From contig OZ237742.1 of the NCBI GenBank assembly GCA_965178125.1, positions 248,001 through 312,000 of the forward strand: a stretch of DNA of 64,000 bases. Direction: 5' to 3'. The position numbers and the translations under genes were made by a program. Positions within the stretch are counted from its first letter, which is position 1. Each line of letters opens with the position of its first letter. A model generated the notes under the pieces. The model was not told where the DNA came from, did not search any database, and saw only the letters and a program-made list of their open reading frames with translations. This stretch comes from Bilabrum cf. latius. Its lineage: Eukaryota; Bigyra: Bicosoecida; Bigyra; Bicosoecida. Below, piece after piece: positions 12,222 to 22,605 of this stretch.

Positions 12222-14960
12222 TCAGGAAGCACCGTGCACTGCCAGCGGGCTGCTATTCCTGAAATCCTTCTGGTCGTTACGCCTACCTCGTTCCCCGGAG
12301 AATTGCCGCCTCGTCTCCCCTGCTTGCTCGCGAGGCTGGTGGTCCCCTGGCCCCGATGCAACCAGCGCAGGTCTGGACCGGAAGTAGGGCGAGGCCCCCG
12401 GAAGGGGGGTGGAGGGAGACGACGCGGACTCATGGTCCCACCCTGCATCCACCCCAGCCGCCTCTCCCGGCCCCTGCCCGCCACTGACCGTACCCGCAGG
12501 CACAGCCCGAGCCACGGCCAGCCGTCCATCCCCCTCCCCCTCCCCCTCCACCTCCCCGTCGCTCCAAGTGATTTTCCTCTCGTCCGAACCAGACCACTCG
12601 GTCGAAGGCAGATCGCCATGCGCAAACGCACCTCCAGCAGCAGACGAAGAGCCGGGGCTCCCTTCTCCTCCACGCACGCCGCCGGCAGCTCCGGCCGCTC
12701 CGGAGGCAAATGCAAGCCCTTTTCCATCACCGCGGGGAGACTTGCCCCTGCCTATACTAGCACTGTCTTGCAGCGCCGGTCTGGGCTCCCTCAGCCCTAT
12801 GGACTCCAGGCACATGTCGAAGATGGCCTGGACCGCGATCCTGGCCTCGGGCACGAAATCGAAGTTGATGAACCCGTGGGGCAGGTTCCGGTACACGCTC
12901 AGAGTCACCGGCTTGCCCAGTCGCCGGAGTCTTGTCGAGAAGTCGATGGCGTCGTCAAGAAGCGGATCCAGCCCGCCCACCACGATGTGGGTAGAGGGCA
13001 GACCCACCAGCAGTCGGTCGGGTGCCAGGCCTGGGTTCACCAGAGGCAGGTCGCAGTGCTTGCCGATGTACTCCTCGGGAACGTACGAGGCAGCTAGCTC
13101 CTTGAGCAGCCGGATGGGCACCAGCGGGTCGTTGATGTGCAGCGCGCGGCTGGGGGATGGGGTGTCGTTCAGGTTGAGAGCCGGGTACACGGGGACGAGC
13201 GCCTCTGGGCCCCGCACCCGCTCCTTGACGCATCGCAGCGCAAGGGCGACAGCCAGGTTCCCCCCCGCGCTCTCCCCGATCACCACCATGCGCCTGCTCC
13301 ACGACCTCAGCTGCCTGTAGACCCTCGCGATCTCGTCCAGCGCCACGGGGAACCTGACCTCTGGCGACAGGCTGTAGTGCACGTACACGATGGTCAGCCT
13401 GGGCTCCTGCTTGGCCCACTGCGCCAGCATGCCAGCGTCGAGCCCGAACGAGGTGCCCACGAAGCCACCCCCGTGAATGTACAGCATCACAGAGTCCAGT
13501 GGCGGGCTGGAGCCCGGCCCACTGCTAGCCTCCTGCGGTGCAGACGACGCCGCAGCACCCGCCGCACGGGGCTCCCGACTGCCGATGGAAGATGACGATG
13601 ACGACGACAAGGAGTCCCCGGACCCGGACCCGGCCCCCATGGCACCAGGGAAAGCCCCCGAGCCCTACGACTTGCCCGCAGCCGCGCCAGCGGTAGCAGC
13701 AGCCAGCAAAGACCCGACGCTGCTGCTCGCCCCCATGCGAACTGTCTCCGGCCCAGACCTGTCGAACACGTAGTCGGGCACCACCCGGTCCGCAAACGCG
13801 TGGCACTGCACGCCCCTCACCTCCACCGCGCGGTTGGTCGCCAGGGCAGGAGACCGCAGCCAGCTCAGCTGCCTGGCCGCTGGCGAGTTCAGCTGCATCC
13901 AGACGGACTTGACGAACTCGATGTCGATCTGCTCGTGCATGACATGCTGCGCGTGCTCGGCAGCTTGCCCGGGAAACAAGAGGTAGTATCCCGCCGCGGC
14001 CACCGTGGCGGGCCACCTGAGCCAGGCCCTCCCCCTCTTGAGCTGGTCCCAGCCCACCTTCATGGATGCGTAGCTGAGGTCCAGACCCACCTTGAGAGCG
14101 CCTAGGTGGGCCGTCTTGAAGCTCCAGATGGCGGCGTCCCGCGGCAGGGACGCTTCCTCCAGGAGCTTGCGGGCGGGCACCGCGCTGGCCGTCTCTTGCT
14201 CAGTGGCATCCAGGTCTGCGATGAGAACCGCGTAGGAAGACTGCCTGGCGACGTTGGTCTTTTTGAATACGTGCCGCGTGACCAGCCATATCCTAAGCAG
14301 GATCAGGAGGATGCGGTGCAGTCGCTTGAGCCGAGCAATCAGGTGGTGGCGGCGCATGAACAACCGGTACACGAGAATGCCTGCCACCACCACCACCCCC
14401 GTCTAGCTGAGCGCGTGCAGCCTGCCCCTCCTCCGCTTGGCTGCCAGCCACAGGCGCAGTGCGAGGGCAAGCACCACCACGCCGCCCACCGGCCACAGCG
14501 TGCGGATGAACCGCCTCCAGGACGAATCCTTCTCGATCGCCTGCAGGGTCTCATCAGTGGTCTTGAGCACGTAAGAGAAGTGATACAGGAGCGACGTCAA
14601 GCCGCCCGGGGGCATTCGCTGAAGCGCGATGTGAGCAGGAATACGACGAATCCGGTCCATCGCGTACTCGAGCGAAGCCGTGCGGTCAAGGGGCTGCAGC
14701 TTGGCTTCTTCCAGGATACTGTCGACATGGGCATAGAATACCTGGTCAAGCGCGGAGAGAGAGAGCGTGATATCTCTTAGCTGCTCCTTGAGGTCCGGAT
14801 CAGCCGCCACCGCCGGCTGCTTGAATAGCCGTTGCACGTTCTGAACCACTGTGAGAGCCTAACTGGCCGCCGCAAACAAATGCCTGAAGGCCTGAAACGA
14901 GTCGGACTCCTTCTAGTCATGCTGGGACCGGTCCCTCGGACCTTGCTGCACCAGCGACAT
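12222..14960 (-). CDS. hormone-sensitive-lipase-like alpha/beta hydrolase
   Basis: Esterase/lipase of the GDXG (HSL) family, 912 residues. The catalytic module is in the middle: oxyanion motif YIHGGGFVG near residue 493, nucleophile elbow VIGESAGGNLAVA near residue 561, catalytic Asp in VVGGLDPLLDDA near residue 665 and His in NLPHGFINFD near residue 696. The N-terminal ~300 residues are HSL-N-like and hold hydrophobic segments (VGGVVVLALALRLW, GVVVVAGILVYRLF, RILLILLRIWLV), suggesting membrane or lipid-droplet association. The C-terminal ~200 residues are low complexity. TAGs are at 14913, 14859, 14403 and 13665. It ends in TGA. The ATG at 14960 is the first in frame and gives 87 bp to the divergent TLC gene. 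Confidence 0.85.
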
Positions 14961-15047
14961 GGAAAACACGCCACACGGCACAACTTTGTTCCAAGGTGTA
15001 CGACGTGCCGATACCGACAGACACGAGCGCCAGAAAGCTACCACCAA

Positions 15048-16343
15048 ATGAAATTAGTCGGACTTTTTGTGCGGTCTATGCACAGTAAGCAAAAAGCACA
15101 ACGAAACCCGTTCAAGAGTGCGCAGTTGCCGTTCGGGCCGGTTTTTAAAACTATTCGCAACAAAATCTGGATTCAGTGGGTTGTGACTTTCGCAGCAAAA
15201 AGAAGTGGCAAGCACGCAAGCATGGCATGTGCTGCGACCGATATGTGGTCCAATGCTTTGGTTAAATATGCAGGAATATCACCAGGGCTGCCTGACTCTG
15301 GATTTTTCATCACAAATAATGAGATCAAGGCATTCTTTATCATTGTAGTCGTCCAGGTGTTCGCATGGTACGCAGTAGCCGCCATCATGGCGAACGACAT
15401 GTGTTGTCTCCATAGGAACAAGCGATTTGCCTTGTCCTTTATCACGAGCCTTGTAAATGGGATCGTTGCCGTAGCTGTGGGTCTGCTCACGGTTGGTTGT
15501 TCGCTGGAAGGCCAGTGGATGCCAGAGAATGCAAGCGGGATCGAAGCATTGAGCAGGGCGTACTTTGAGAATTTTTTGCTCTCTAGCAGTGCGCTGTCGA
15601 GGTTTATTTCTCTGTGGTTCTTGAGCCACTGCCTCGTGGACATTGCTTTGGCATTGGCCCACTACAGGGAAGAAATGAAGATGGATACAGGCTGGGTGCA
15701 CCACGTCTTTTACACCTGTCTGATGGTGTACGTCCTGAGCACAGATATGGGAACTGGATTCGCGCTGCACCTAGCCAGCGAAACGCCGACGCTGCTTCTC
15801 GCCATTGGGGCTGTGCACGAGCCGTGGGCGATGCAGGACCTCTTTGGACTCACCTTCCTGCTCTTCCGGTGCATCATGCACACCGTCCCGACGATCTTAT
15901 ACGCGGTCTACATGCCGATGTACCCACCTCCGTACCTGCTGCAGCTCGCAACGCTGTACTTTCACGTCAAGTTTACGTGGCACTGGGTGGCCCACCGGTT
16001 CGGGTACCGCAGCGACCCTGCCTACGTGTTCCCTGAACCTGACGAGCGCTGGCACCGACTGAGAGCAGAGGGGAAGGTGCCTCCGCTGGAGGGCGAGGAG
16101 GATCGTCCATCTCAGGCCCGCCCGGGGGTCGGGGAGGAGCAGGATGCCACGAGCGGGGGAGCACACGACGATGCGGGCGGGAACAGGACCGGCTCCAAGT
16201 CGCAGGGAACAAGACAGGCGGTTGCACTGAGCTCATTCGGCAGTAGCACTGCCAGCGAAGCAAGGTCCAAGCAAGCCGCCGAAAGGTCGGGCAGCCGGGC
16301 CAGGCCAGGTCTGCGAGCCAGAGGCACGGCGAAGAGGCAGTGA
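15048..16343 (+). CDS. TLC (TRAM/LAG1/CLN8)-domain multi-pass membrane protein
   Basis: A 431-residue membrane protein with at least six hydrophobic segments between residues ~105 and 330 (e.g. AFFIIVVVQVFAWYAVAA, LVNGIVAVAVGLLTVG). The segment LVDIALALAHYREEMKMDTGWVHHVFY carries the paired-histidine TLC signature. The tail from about residue 335 is hydrophilic, Gly/Ser/Arg-rich and poorly conserved. TLC proteins include ceramide synthases and TLCD lipid regulators; I see no Lag1 motif strong enough to claim ceramide synthesis. It contains no in-frame TAG and ends in TGA. Confidence 0.78.
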   Translation: MKLVGLFVRSMHSKQKAQRNPFKSAQLPFGPVFKTIRNKIWIQWVVTFAAKRSGKHASMACAATDMWSNALVKYAGISPGLPDSGFFITNNEIKAFFIIVVVQVFAWYAVAAIMANDMCCLHRNKRFALSFITSLVNGIVAVAVGLLTVGCSLEGQWMPENASGIEALSRAYFENFLLSSSALSRFISLWFLSHCLVDIALALAHYREEMKMDTGWVHHVFYTCLMVYVLSTDMGTGFALHLASETPTLLLAIGAVHEPWAMQDLFGLTFLLFRCIMHTVPTILYAVYMPMYPPPYLLQLATLYFHVKFTWHWVAHRFGYRSDPAYVFPEPDERWHRLRAEGKVPPLEGEEDRPSQARPGVGEEQDATSGGAHDDAGGNRTGSKSQGTRQAVALSSFGSSTASEARSKQAAERSGSRARPGLRARGTAKRQ

Positions 16344-16424
16344 GGCCCAGGGCCCAGGCCCTGTCTCAGGCTGGGCCAAGCTCAGGTCCAGGCTCAGCCC
16401 ACGGCAATGCAGGGCAGCGCAAAC

Positions 16425-18677
16425 TCACTGTCTCCCAAAGAGGATGCGCGTGTTGCCGTACATGCTCACGGCCGGGTTGTACCCCGTCACGGTCCGCATC
16501 TTGTCAAGGTCACTGTGCGTGTCCAGAAAGTCCCTCGTCCGCGCCACCTGAGCGACTGGTCGGGCAACAGCGGGGTTGGGGTTCTCTAGGGTATCTGTGC
16601 ATGTGCCTGTGCTGTCCCCGGTGGCAGTGCTTCCGGCACTGCTGCTCATGGAGCTAGCACGGTCTCTCGTCTCCAGTGCGGCACCGCACCACGCCTCTGC
16701 GAGTAGAGCGAAATCCGATGCGAAGAAGATGTCGGCGCAGCCGAAGGGGCGGGCCCTCAGGTAGTCCTCGTGGTCCACGTTGGACCCGGTCTCCGGGCGG
16801 ATGGATGACACGATGGGGGGGTTCCGTGCGGGGATGTACTCATCCTCAGGAGCAGCACCAGCCCCCTCCTCCTCGGTGGCGGTGGGATCGTCGCCTCCAT
16901 CACCCCTGGCCCACGAGTCGGTACCCCCCTTGAAGTTAGTCGGCGTGGGAGCGGGCAGCGCGTTGAAATCCGCGGCGATGAGGCAGTGCCCCGGGAGCGC
17001 CCTGTGCAGCGAGTCGAAGAGTCGGAGGGCGCCCGTTGGCACGAACACCGCATTTGGGCCCTCTCCTCTGGCAGCCTGCCCAGCCTCTGTCCTGAGGCAC
17101 AGTGGCTCCAGCTCAGAGGCGGTCAGGGCCCCCATCTCGCCCCCGAACTCCACCAGCTGCATGCGCTGGGCCCCCATGCGCGAGGCCCTGGTCCATGCCG
17201 GCCCGTCCTCGCGCTCTCCTCCCACGGAGGACCCGCTGGAAGGCAGTCGGGTCCTCCGCAGGACACCCCCAGGCCCCTCTGTGACCAGCACGACGTCCTT
17301 CCCCGTCCTGCCTGGGAGCTGCCTCTCCTCCTCCGTGTACAGCAGCGAGGCGAGGCCCCGCTGTACGCCCTCCACAGCGTCAGAGAGAGCCGCGGCGAAG
17401 GGCTTGCTCTCCTGCTCGGCCCCCTTCTGCTGTCCACCGGACGCGGCGGCGGCTGTGGTGCCCTCAGACCATGCGTGCTCCGGTGGAGGGCTGCTGGTGG
17501 CCAGGCGCACTGCCCGCGCGACGTACTGGTCCTGCACCGGCCGCGTGAGTTCGATCCACCCTCGGGTTCCTGTGATTTGGAGGGGTGCTTGTGCCCACCC
17601 GGGGCTGGTGCTGGAGTACGGGTCGGGGGGTTGCTGGGCCGTGGATAGAGGGGGCGCTGAGGCTGATGCTGATGCTGGCGCTGATGCTGGCGCTGATGCT
17701 GATGCTGGGGCTGATGCTGATGCTGATGCTGAGGATGCCTCGGCCGGGGTGCAGTTTTCTCTGCCAGTGCTGCCGCCAAGAGAATTATTGGTGCTTGTAT
17801 CTCCAGTCAGTGCATGCGACTATGCCGCGCCCTATGCTACTCTGCCTCCGCCCTCGCTGGCATGTCTGCCCGCCGATGCACTATTCACGGGATCTTGCTC
17901 GGCTCGAGGAGACACCACAGCCTCGTGCCAGGGAGCTGCCATCTCCGCGGATGAGTTTTCGGTGCCGACATTATCCTTTCCAATAGGCAGGTTCACTGCT
18001 TTATCGTGCGGCAAGTTGTCCAGCACCTCCAGGGCCACGACAAAGCAGGTGCCCGGGGTCTTTGACCCCACCCCTGCAGCTTCCAGGTCACACGCATCCC
18101 CCACCACGACTCGAGATACGCCACCATGGCCAGCGCCAGCGAGCCTCGCTCTCTATTTTTCCGCGAGCAACTCCGATATTTCTACTATGGTCAGCTGTGT
18201 TCGCTTGTATAGGTCGCCGTGAGCGTCTCGTAGGTAGTTGAGCATGAGGACGGCGTTGGTCCCCGAGCCTGCACCGATTTCGATAATACGAAGCAGTTCT
18301 GGACTGGCTGAAAGCACCTACTGCGCACCTGCACCCTTCCGGTGGCTTCGTCGCTTCTTGCCGCTTCGTTTTTTGCCTAGTTGCCGCAGTTGCCCGGGGA
18401 CCTTCTTCTGCCTTGCTCTGAATTGCTTGACGATGTAGCTAGCGACAGCCTGGCTAAAGTAGGGTGCAAACACCTCAGCCGGCGTAAGCCAAGCCTCTGC
18501 GTTGCCTTCGACCGAGCGCATTGATTTTGCTAGCTTGGCTTCCACCTCGGGACGCCCCAGCAGGCTGCGAAAGTTAAGCGGTGACATTAGCGTCCCAACC
18601 ACGTTCCTCGCGGCAAAATATCCTACTTTGGCATCGTACAAGGCCCTGTGGATGAAATCGCGGACAAGGACTCGCAT
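16425..18677 (-). CDS. NDUFAF7: NDUFAF7-like SAM-dependent methyltransferase
   Basis: Probable mitochondrial complex I assembly methyltransferase (PF02636 family), 750 residues against about 440 for the human protein. It opens with MRVLVRDFIHRALYDAKVGYF, like the family's N-terminal helix. The SAM motif is IIEIGAGSGTNAVLML (near residue 132), then LTIVEISELLAEK-TAG-RARLA; relatives usually have Gln at the TAG. Later motifs are FVVALEVLDNLPHDK, WIELTRPVQDQYV, LIAADFNALP and the C-terminal SMYGNTRILFG. TAGs lie at 18318, 18159, 17832 and 17820. The extra length comes from Ser/Ala/Gly-rich inserts. A targeting peptide is not obvious at the chosen ATG. It ends in TGA. Confidence 0.8.
17656..17736. 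repeat. GCT/GAT-type trinucleotide tract (Ala/Ser repeat)
   Basis: An imprecise trinucleotide tract inside the NDUFAF7-like gene encodes an Ala-Ser-rich linker between the Rossmann core and the WIELTRPVQ segment. Confidence 0.75.
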
Positions 18678-18781
18678 GGTTTGTGCTGGATGCTTGCTGC
18701 AGCTTCCTCGGCTCCGATCGATTCTACTCTTCAGCGATTTCACGCTATTCCAGCGCTTCGAGCCACTCAATCGACGGCAAA

Positions 18782-20374
18782 ATGGCAGGAAGAAAACGCG
18801 GTAGAGATGAAGGGGGCGTTGTTGGCGAGGAGACAGGTTCCAAGCGCGCAAGGCTTGGACAGGAGCTGATAGTTGTGAGGACTGGTTGAATGAGGGTGCT
18901 TGTGCGTCTCCACGTGCCACCGATAGAATTCTGTCTTGCTCTTACGTATTTCTCGTTACACGCAGCGGGATGATGGATCATCTTCTGCCCTCGTTGTGAG
19001 CGGAGTGGTTAGCAGAAGCAGTTTGCCGTCGCCCACTATGGAGCTGGCAGGCCATAGTGATCCAGTGTATTGCATGGGATTCGATCCTAGCGGGAAAATA
19101 CTAGCATCCGGCTCGAAGGACAAGCGAATATGTGAGTGGGGGCGGCGTTTGGGAGCCGAACCAACGACCAGCCGCGCTTCTTGAACCGCACAACAGCCTA
19201 CCCTTTTGCCCAAATACGGTTGCTCGCAGTTCTCTGGGAAACGCAAGACAAGTGTTCCAACTTTGCAATGCTCCAAGGCCACAAAGGATCTGTGCTAGAG
19301 CTGGCGTGGGCCACGGATGGTGCCGCTATATACTCGGCCTCAGCAGACAAGACAGCCGCCGTGTGGGACACCGAGAGGCGGCAGAAGCGAAGGGCACTCA
19401 AGGATCACGACGACTTTGTGTACTCTATCGCATGTGCCAGACGCGGCCCCGAGCTAGTCGTCACTGGCTGCGAGGATGGCGAGGCAAGGCTGTGGGATGT
19501 CAGGGACGGCAGCAAGCGGCCTGCCATGAGCGTGCAGCACTCCATGCCATGCCTCGCCGTGGAGTTCTCCGACGACGCGAGCGCTTTCTACACGGGTTGT
19601 TTAGACGAGGCTGTCCGCCAGTGGGACATCCGCCAGCCCAAGGGCCCCGGGGGCAGCGCATCATCCTCCTCTTCCTCGGCAGCAGGCGAGCCGGCACCGT
19701 CGCTCGAGCTGCACGGCCACGCTGGCATGGTCACGTGCCTGAGGCTATCGCCCGACGGGAAATCGCTCCTGTCCAACTCGGCGGATGGAACCCTTCGCTC
19801 CTGGGACGTTCGCCCCTTCGCTGTGCTCGGCAGGCGGTGCCAGCGCCAGTTCGCCGGTGCTAGCCACGGCCGGGGCATGCAGCTGCTGGGCTGCGCCTGG
19901 TCCCCCGACGGACTGACCGTGTCGAGCGGCAGCACCGACGGAACTTGCTTGCTGTGGGACTATGAGTCCGAGCAGTCCCTGTCTGCCGCGGCGACTTCCA
20001 CCGCTGCGCTGATCGCCGTGGTCAAGGCGGGCCAGGGGGTCGGGGGCGGTGCTTCGGCCGGCGCCGGCTCGGGACAGGGGACTGTCCCGGTCGCAGACGC
20101 GGGGATGGTCGCTGCCCAGGTAGAGGGCTCGCTGCACGGTGCCTCGCCCTCCATGCGCCTGCCCGGGCACCGCGGGGCCGTGTACAGGTGCGAGTTCTCG
20201 CCCTCGGAGCCGGTGGTGGCCACCTGCAGCGAGGACGGGCGCGTCCTGCTGGGGGAGCTGCCGGACCTCAGGGCGGGGGCGGCTGCTGCCGCAGGGAATG
20301 AGGAGAGCCGGCATGATCCAGAGGACGGGATCGTGGCGACGTCGGCGTCATCGGGGGCCGGCACAGGGAGTTGA
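18782..20374 (+). CDS. SNRNP40: U5 snRNP 40 kDa WD40 protein
   Basis: Spliceosomal WD40 propeller of the U5 snRNP (Prp8-binding), 467 residues in three exons: 18782-18874, 18966-19131 and 19230-20374. The introns are GTGAGG...CACGCAG and GTGAGT...CTCGCAG. Residue-level hallmarks match human SNRNP40: SSLPSPTMELAGHSDPVYC, RIFLWETQDKCSNFA, SADKTAAVWDTE, ARRGPELVVTG, YTGCLDEAVRQWDIRQPK, LLSNSADGTLRSWDVRPFA and LLGCAWSPDG. Seven WD repeats are present; the linker before the last is expanded by a Gly/Ala stretch. There is no in-frame TAG and it ends in TGA. It is divergent with the NDUFAF7-like gene (104 bp apart). Confidence 0.95.
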
Positions 20375-20501
20375 TGAGTGAATGAATGCAACAAGGAGTG
20401 ACATTTCTTTGCGCAGACTTATTTGCATGCGGTGCGCAAGCAGCATGTCAGACAGCAACGACGCACCGGAGCACCATGCCCGCTCAGACAGGAACAGAGC
20501 G

Positions 20502-22487
20502 TCACCTCGCCCAGATCACGAGTGCCCGGATGGGTGCCACCCACTCGCCGGGGTCGACTGGCACAGCCAGCTCAAGGGCGCGCTGTGCCACGTCGCGCTG
20601 GAATTCGACGGCAAGGGCCTCTTGGTCGAGGACGGGCTCGGTGGGAGTCGTGCCCTGGCTCTTGCAAACAGCCCCGCGGTCGGGAAGACCCTGTTGGCTA
20701 CCGTCAAGTGCGGCGGGCCCGTCTGGAGGTTCTGGACCACCGAACTGCACCACGGGCGCCCCTGCTTGGCGCTGGCTCCAGGAAGGCAGCGGGGCTCCCA
20801 GCCAGTCAGGGGGGGAGGCGTCCTCGAATCGCAGGCCAGCATCGAGGAGGGCGTCGAGGAACACCTCCTGCGTGGATGGATTGCGGCACGCGTTCACAAC
20901 GAGGCCCACCCGACGACCGGACGAAATGGCTCCTGCTGCGCTGCTAGCAGTCGCCTCCGCCCCCCCCTCATTGTTGCCTGCCTCCTCGTCAGCTGCAGGC
21001 ATGGGTGCCATGCCTCGCTACTCAGTCTCGTCAGTTGGAGGCATGGGTGCCATGCCTCGCTACTCAGTCTCGTCAGTTGGAGGCATGGGTGCCATGCCTC
21101 GCTACTCAGTCTCGTCCCCCCCATTCTCTCCTTTCAGGGGCCCCTCGTCCAGTTCACCTCCCAGCGCGAATCCTAGCACCGAGGCAAGCATGCGGGCGGC
21201 GTCCTTGTCGTACACGACATCAGCCCCGAGCACGACACCTGCCCGCTGCAACAGCCGGGCGCACTGCAAGGAGGCCTCCTCCTCCTCGCTCAGTGGGTGT
21301 GCGCCCGAGCCACTCACAGCGCTGCAGGCGCGCAGCTGCCTCTGCAATGCGCCACTGGCAATGTCAGCCCAGTCTAGAGGGGCCACAGATACGCGCATGG
21401 GAGAATGCTTGGTCGGGGAAAGTGAGTCGGATGGGGCAATCTCATCCGCTGGGGCCGAGTCCGCCGCAAAGCACTCCTCGATAGGAACCAGATCGACGAG
21501 TCCAGCTGCGGCCGCACCATCCCCGCCACTGCCACCACTTGCAACCGTGCTTCCAGAGGTATCTGGCCTGTCGCGCTCGCAGCTATCATTGTCGCCCTCT
21601 GTCGGGCTCGTGCACGCAACTGCCTCAACTGCCTCACACGCCGGCGCCAGCTTCAGCTTCAGGGTGGTCTCGGCGGAACCAGCCGAAGCACCGGTCTTTT
21701 CGATTCCTCGGACCCGGTTCAGCGCGGCGTTTCGAGCGAGCACACCGGAGGCAACCCTGTGTAGCTCGGTGCACACTAGGCTGCGCGGCCTGCGGTCCGT
21801 CGGCAGCGTCGCCAGCAGCATGGCAGCAGCGCCCGTCCCGCTCCCCAGCTCCAGGACGTCTTTGCCTCCCAGCAGGCGAGCGAGGTCGGTGAGGTCGTAT
21901 GACGGCCCCACTGGATCGGCCATGGCACTGGTGGCGGGTGCCTGTGCCGGTGCAGGTGCAGGGGAAGCGAGCAAGTCAAGCAGCAGGTGGGTGGCTGGCC
22001 AGCACCTCTGCCCGATGTCACTAAACGCGTGCGATGAAGCGACTCGGGCGCACGAGCACAAGATTTCATTTAGATCGTCAGTGGGAATTCGGGCTGGGTC
22101 GCCGGAGATCGCTTTAGGGGGCCGCAGGACCCCGAACAGGCGTATCCCGACTCTGTCCACCGCTTCCGCAACGCCCGTCCGCATGCATGGGGAATCCCCA
22201 CTGAGCGGCAGAAGAGCTGCAAGAGAGTCAGCAAGAGTATCGTCCATGCCAGCCTCGCACTCTTGCATCAGTTTTCGCAGCAGGTTGGCAGAATATGCAT
22301 GAGGGGGCTGCCATTCTGAGCAGCCACCGAATGCTTGTAGTACCAGGCCAAGAGGTTCTTGGGCCTCTATACTTGGCCAATCTGGAACGTATTCCCTAAT
22401 AATTTGCACACACAGACTGGGAGGCCACTACTGCGCGATACAGTGCACCACCAGTTGATGTACTGTGATTCCACTCTGGGTTGCCAT
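20502..22487 (-). CDS. EEF2KMT: EEF2KMT/FAM86-like protein-lysine methyltransferase
   Basis: Class I methyltransferase of the FAM86 family, which methylates a lysine of elongation factor 2; 661 residues against 330 in human. The FAM86 N-terminal helical region (ITVHQLVVHCIAQ...QPPHAYSANLLRKLMQ) precedes the SAM motif KDVLELGSGTGAAAMLL (near residue 207), then VAPLDWADIA, VVLGADVVYD and the late strand VGLVVNACRNPSTQEVFLDAL. The family order is intact but inflated by low-complexity inserts. TAGs occur at 22428 and once in each of three 42-bp repeats (21102, 21060, 21018). Only with TAG as sense does the C-terminal strand join the rest. The ATG at 22487 begins MATQSGITV. It ends in TGA. Confidence 0.85.
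20998..21116 (-). repeat. three-copy 42-bp minisatellite inside the EEF2KMT-like gene
   Basis: Nearly perfect 42-bp units (14 codons) encode RGMAPMPPTDETE plus one TAG codon per unit. The unit length is a multiple of three, so the frame is kept. Confidence 0.9.
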
Positions 22488-22605
22488 CCAATATGTCACA
22501 GCATCATGAATATGCAGCAAGCAAATACAGTTACGGCGTCTCAAAAGAGACCACCGCTCTTGAATTCTGCGTCCTAATTAACGATACGTCCTTTAGGTAG
22601 GGCAC
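22488..22605. promoter_or_regulatory. divergent intergenic region, EEF2KMT-like / senataxin-like
   Basis: The 118 bp between divergent start codons is locally AT-richer than the flanking coding DNA. No specific element is recognised. Confidence 0.35.

Noticed and set aside
16780-18222. Long plus-strand frame opposite the NDUFAF7-like gene
   Set aside because: Low-complexity Ser/Pro/Ala translation without any motif. The minus strand shows SAM-binding motifs.
20386-22302. 638-codon plus-strand open frame opposite the EEF2KMT-like gene
   Set aside because: Antisense shadow of GC-rich coding sequence. The minus frame has the methyltransferase motifs.
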